From Anaeramoeba ignava (taxonomy: Eukaryota; Metamonada; Anaeramoebidae): a stretch of 64,000 bases of DNA. Each line of letters starts with the position of its first letter. Position 1 is the stretch's first letter. A model generated the notes under the pieces. That model was not told the origin of the DNA and did no database searches. It was given only the letters and a program-made list of their open reading frames with translations. The stretch is from NCBI GenBank assembly GCA_028826165.1, contig JAPDFW010000147.1, forward strand, positions 84,501 through 148,500, given 5' to 3'. Below, in pieces: positions 62,703 through 64,000 of the stretch. A program made the translations under genes and the position numbers.

Positions 62703-63980
62703 TTAATTATCACTTCCTTCACCACTATCAGAATTAGATTGAGTTTTGGTTTTTTTAGTTTCTTGTTCTATTGGAAAGTCTTCATCAATATTCTTTTTTG
62801 TTTTTTTTGGTGATTGTTTTTGTTCTTTGATCGATTTTAATTTTGAGAAAAATTTCGGAAAAAAAAATTTTTTGTTTTTGAAAGATTTAAAAATTAAATT
62901 TGAAATTGAATTTAAAATTAAAATTGAAATTGAAATTGAAATTGAAATTGAAATTGAAATTGAATTTGAATTTGAAATTGAATTTGAAATTGAATTTAAA
63001 TTTAAAATTGAAATTGAAATTGAAATTGAAATTGAATTTGAATTTAAAATTAAAATTGGAATTGAAATTGAAATTGAAATTAAAATTAAATTTGAAATTG
63101 AAATTAAAATTGAAATTGAAATTAAAATTGGAATTTAAAATTGAAATTAAAATTGAAATTGAAATTGAAATTAAATTTAAAATTGAAATTGAATTTGAAT
63201 TTGAAATTGAAATTGAAATTGAAATTGAATTTAAATTTGAAATTGAAATTGAAATTGAAATTGAAATTGAAATTGAAATTGAAATTGAATTAATTTTATA
63301 TTCATTTCATTTTCATTTTTAATTGAAATTGAATTTGAAATTGAATTAATTTTATATTCATTTCATTTTCATTTTTAATTTTATATTCATGTCATTTTTA
63401 TATTCATTTTCATTTTTAATTTTATATTCATTTCATTTTTAATTTAAATTTCATTTCCATTTTTAATTTAAATTTCAATTTAATTTTGATTTGATTAATT
63501 ACTCAATTCAAAATTTAATTCATCACTATTTTTCTCTTGAAAAGATTGAGGAATAATAGAATCAGATAATTCTTGATAATTAGATTCTGAATTATTATTT
63601 TGATCAAAAGGAGATTTTTCGAAATTGGATTGAGTATTTGAAATAAAAACCATTTTCCCTCTTCTATAAGGTTTCAAAAGAGCTAAATCATTTCTAACAG
63701 CCCAAGTACGAAAAGCACGGCGAATACAATCAATTTTTTGATGGGAAATGATATTTTGAATCCGAAAAAATTTTGAACCAATTACTAATTTTTCATCCGA
63801 TTGAAGAAAAAAATTTTTTGAACCTCTTTCACTTGGAAAAGGTAACGTTTCCTTATTCTTTTTAATAAAAATTAAATTGGTTCCATATATTTTTGCAAAA
63901 CAACATAACCGCCACCACATTTTTGTTTGTCCGGGTTCTTTTCTTGCTAATTCCGATTGTAATAATATTAATTTTTGCAT
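62703..63980 (-). CDS. Small basic protein, possible initiator-binding (IBD-like) winged helix
   Basis: Minus-strand exons 63980-63503 and 62824-62703 give 199 residues; phases (1 to 1) match and no other acceptor AG exists across the repeat. Without splicing the frame stops at 63495 (161 residues). The first 110 residues are basic and compact (ARKEPGQTKMWWRLCCFAKI, EKLVIGSKFFRIQNIISHQK, IRRAFRTWAVRNDLALLKPY). The order, an L-x-RK helix, a hydrophobic W/L helix, an acidic-start strand, then a basic I-x-x-IRRAF helix, recalls the DNA-binding domain of Trichomonas IBP39; this is a weak impression from memory of the family and could be chance. The tail is Ser/Asn/Gln-rich and ends in an acidic SDSGEGSDN. 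A transcription-factor role is only a hypothesis. Confidence 0.5.
62885..63490 (-). repeat. Intronic (aaattg)n hexamer array
   Basis: About 420 bases of gaaatt hexamers (plus-strand reading), then ttcattttcatttttaattttatattcat repeats at about 63300-63470, together fill the last gene's intron. No CT occurs on the plus strand from 62827 to 63501, so the sense strand has no AG except the proposed acceptor. Confidence 0.9.
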
Positions 63981-64000
63981 TTTATTTTTTTTAAATTTTT

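Noticed and set aside
1-64000. Ciliate-type reassigned stop codons
   Set aside because: TAA, TAG and TGA each end conserved proteins at the expected place (LAMTOR1, RasGEF, HAP2), so the standard code fits.
1-64000. Dictyostelid origin
   Set aside because: Similar AT content and Asn-rich tracts, but kilobase minisatellite introns, TCATTTT start blocks and the BTB-TLDc and PAS genes fit a metamonad amoeba better; not excluded with certainty.

Overview
This window is nuclear DNA of a very AT-rich, intron-rich protist. TAA, TAG and TGA all end genes, so the standard code applies, and every splice junction proposed here is GT-AG. My best guess at the organism is an anaerobic amoeboflagellate of the Anaeramoeba type (Metamonada). 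This rests on the mix of RasGEF, RasGAP, RCC1-BTB, BTB-TLDc and PAS genes and on TCATTTTT blocks near start codons; it is inference, not proof. I see no rRNA, tRNA, transposon, CRISPR array or bacterial operon.

Sixteen genes are complete or nearly so, plus one 3' fragment. In order: end of an unknown gene (+); hydroxyisobutyrate-dehydrogenase-like enzyme with a 5-nt microexon (+); RasGEF (-); LAMTOR1/p18-like Ragulator subunit (+); HAP2/GCS1 gamete fusogen (-); syntaxin-type Qa-SNARE (+); RasGAP (+); RCC1-BTB protein (-); coiled-coil protein (+); giant beta-repeat protein A (-); nucleoporin Nup155 (+); ankyrin-DHHC palmitoyltransferase with a DHWC active site (+); RELCH homologue (-); RAD51 (-); BTB-coiled-coil-TLDc protein with a duplicated 3' module (+); giant beta-repeat protein B with an N-terminal CH domain (-); PAS protein (-); and a small basic protein, perhaps an initiator-binding winged helix (-). 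Gene models were built by matching splice phase, and most totals come out in frame.

Most genes carry one hugely expanded intron (0.3 to 2.6 kb) filled with a simple repeat private to that gene, while their other introns are 59 to 130 bp. A ~168-180 bp satellite invades the TLDc locus and its 3' flank. Intergenic gaps are short and T-rich; most coding starts lie 10-150 bp downstream of a sense-strand block containing TCATTTTT, which resembles the Trichomonas initiator.

Functional themes are Ras-family signalling (RasGEF, RasGAP), endolysosomal trafficking and TORC1 scaffolding (LAMTOR1, syntaxin, RELCH, ankyrin-DHHC), nuclear pore (Nup155), and recombination and sex (RAD51, HAP2). The two giant repeat proteins match no family I recognise and are the best candidate for something undescribed.
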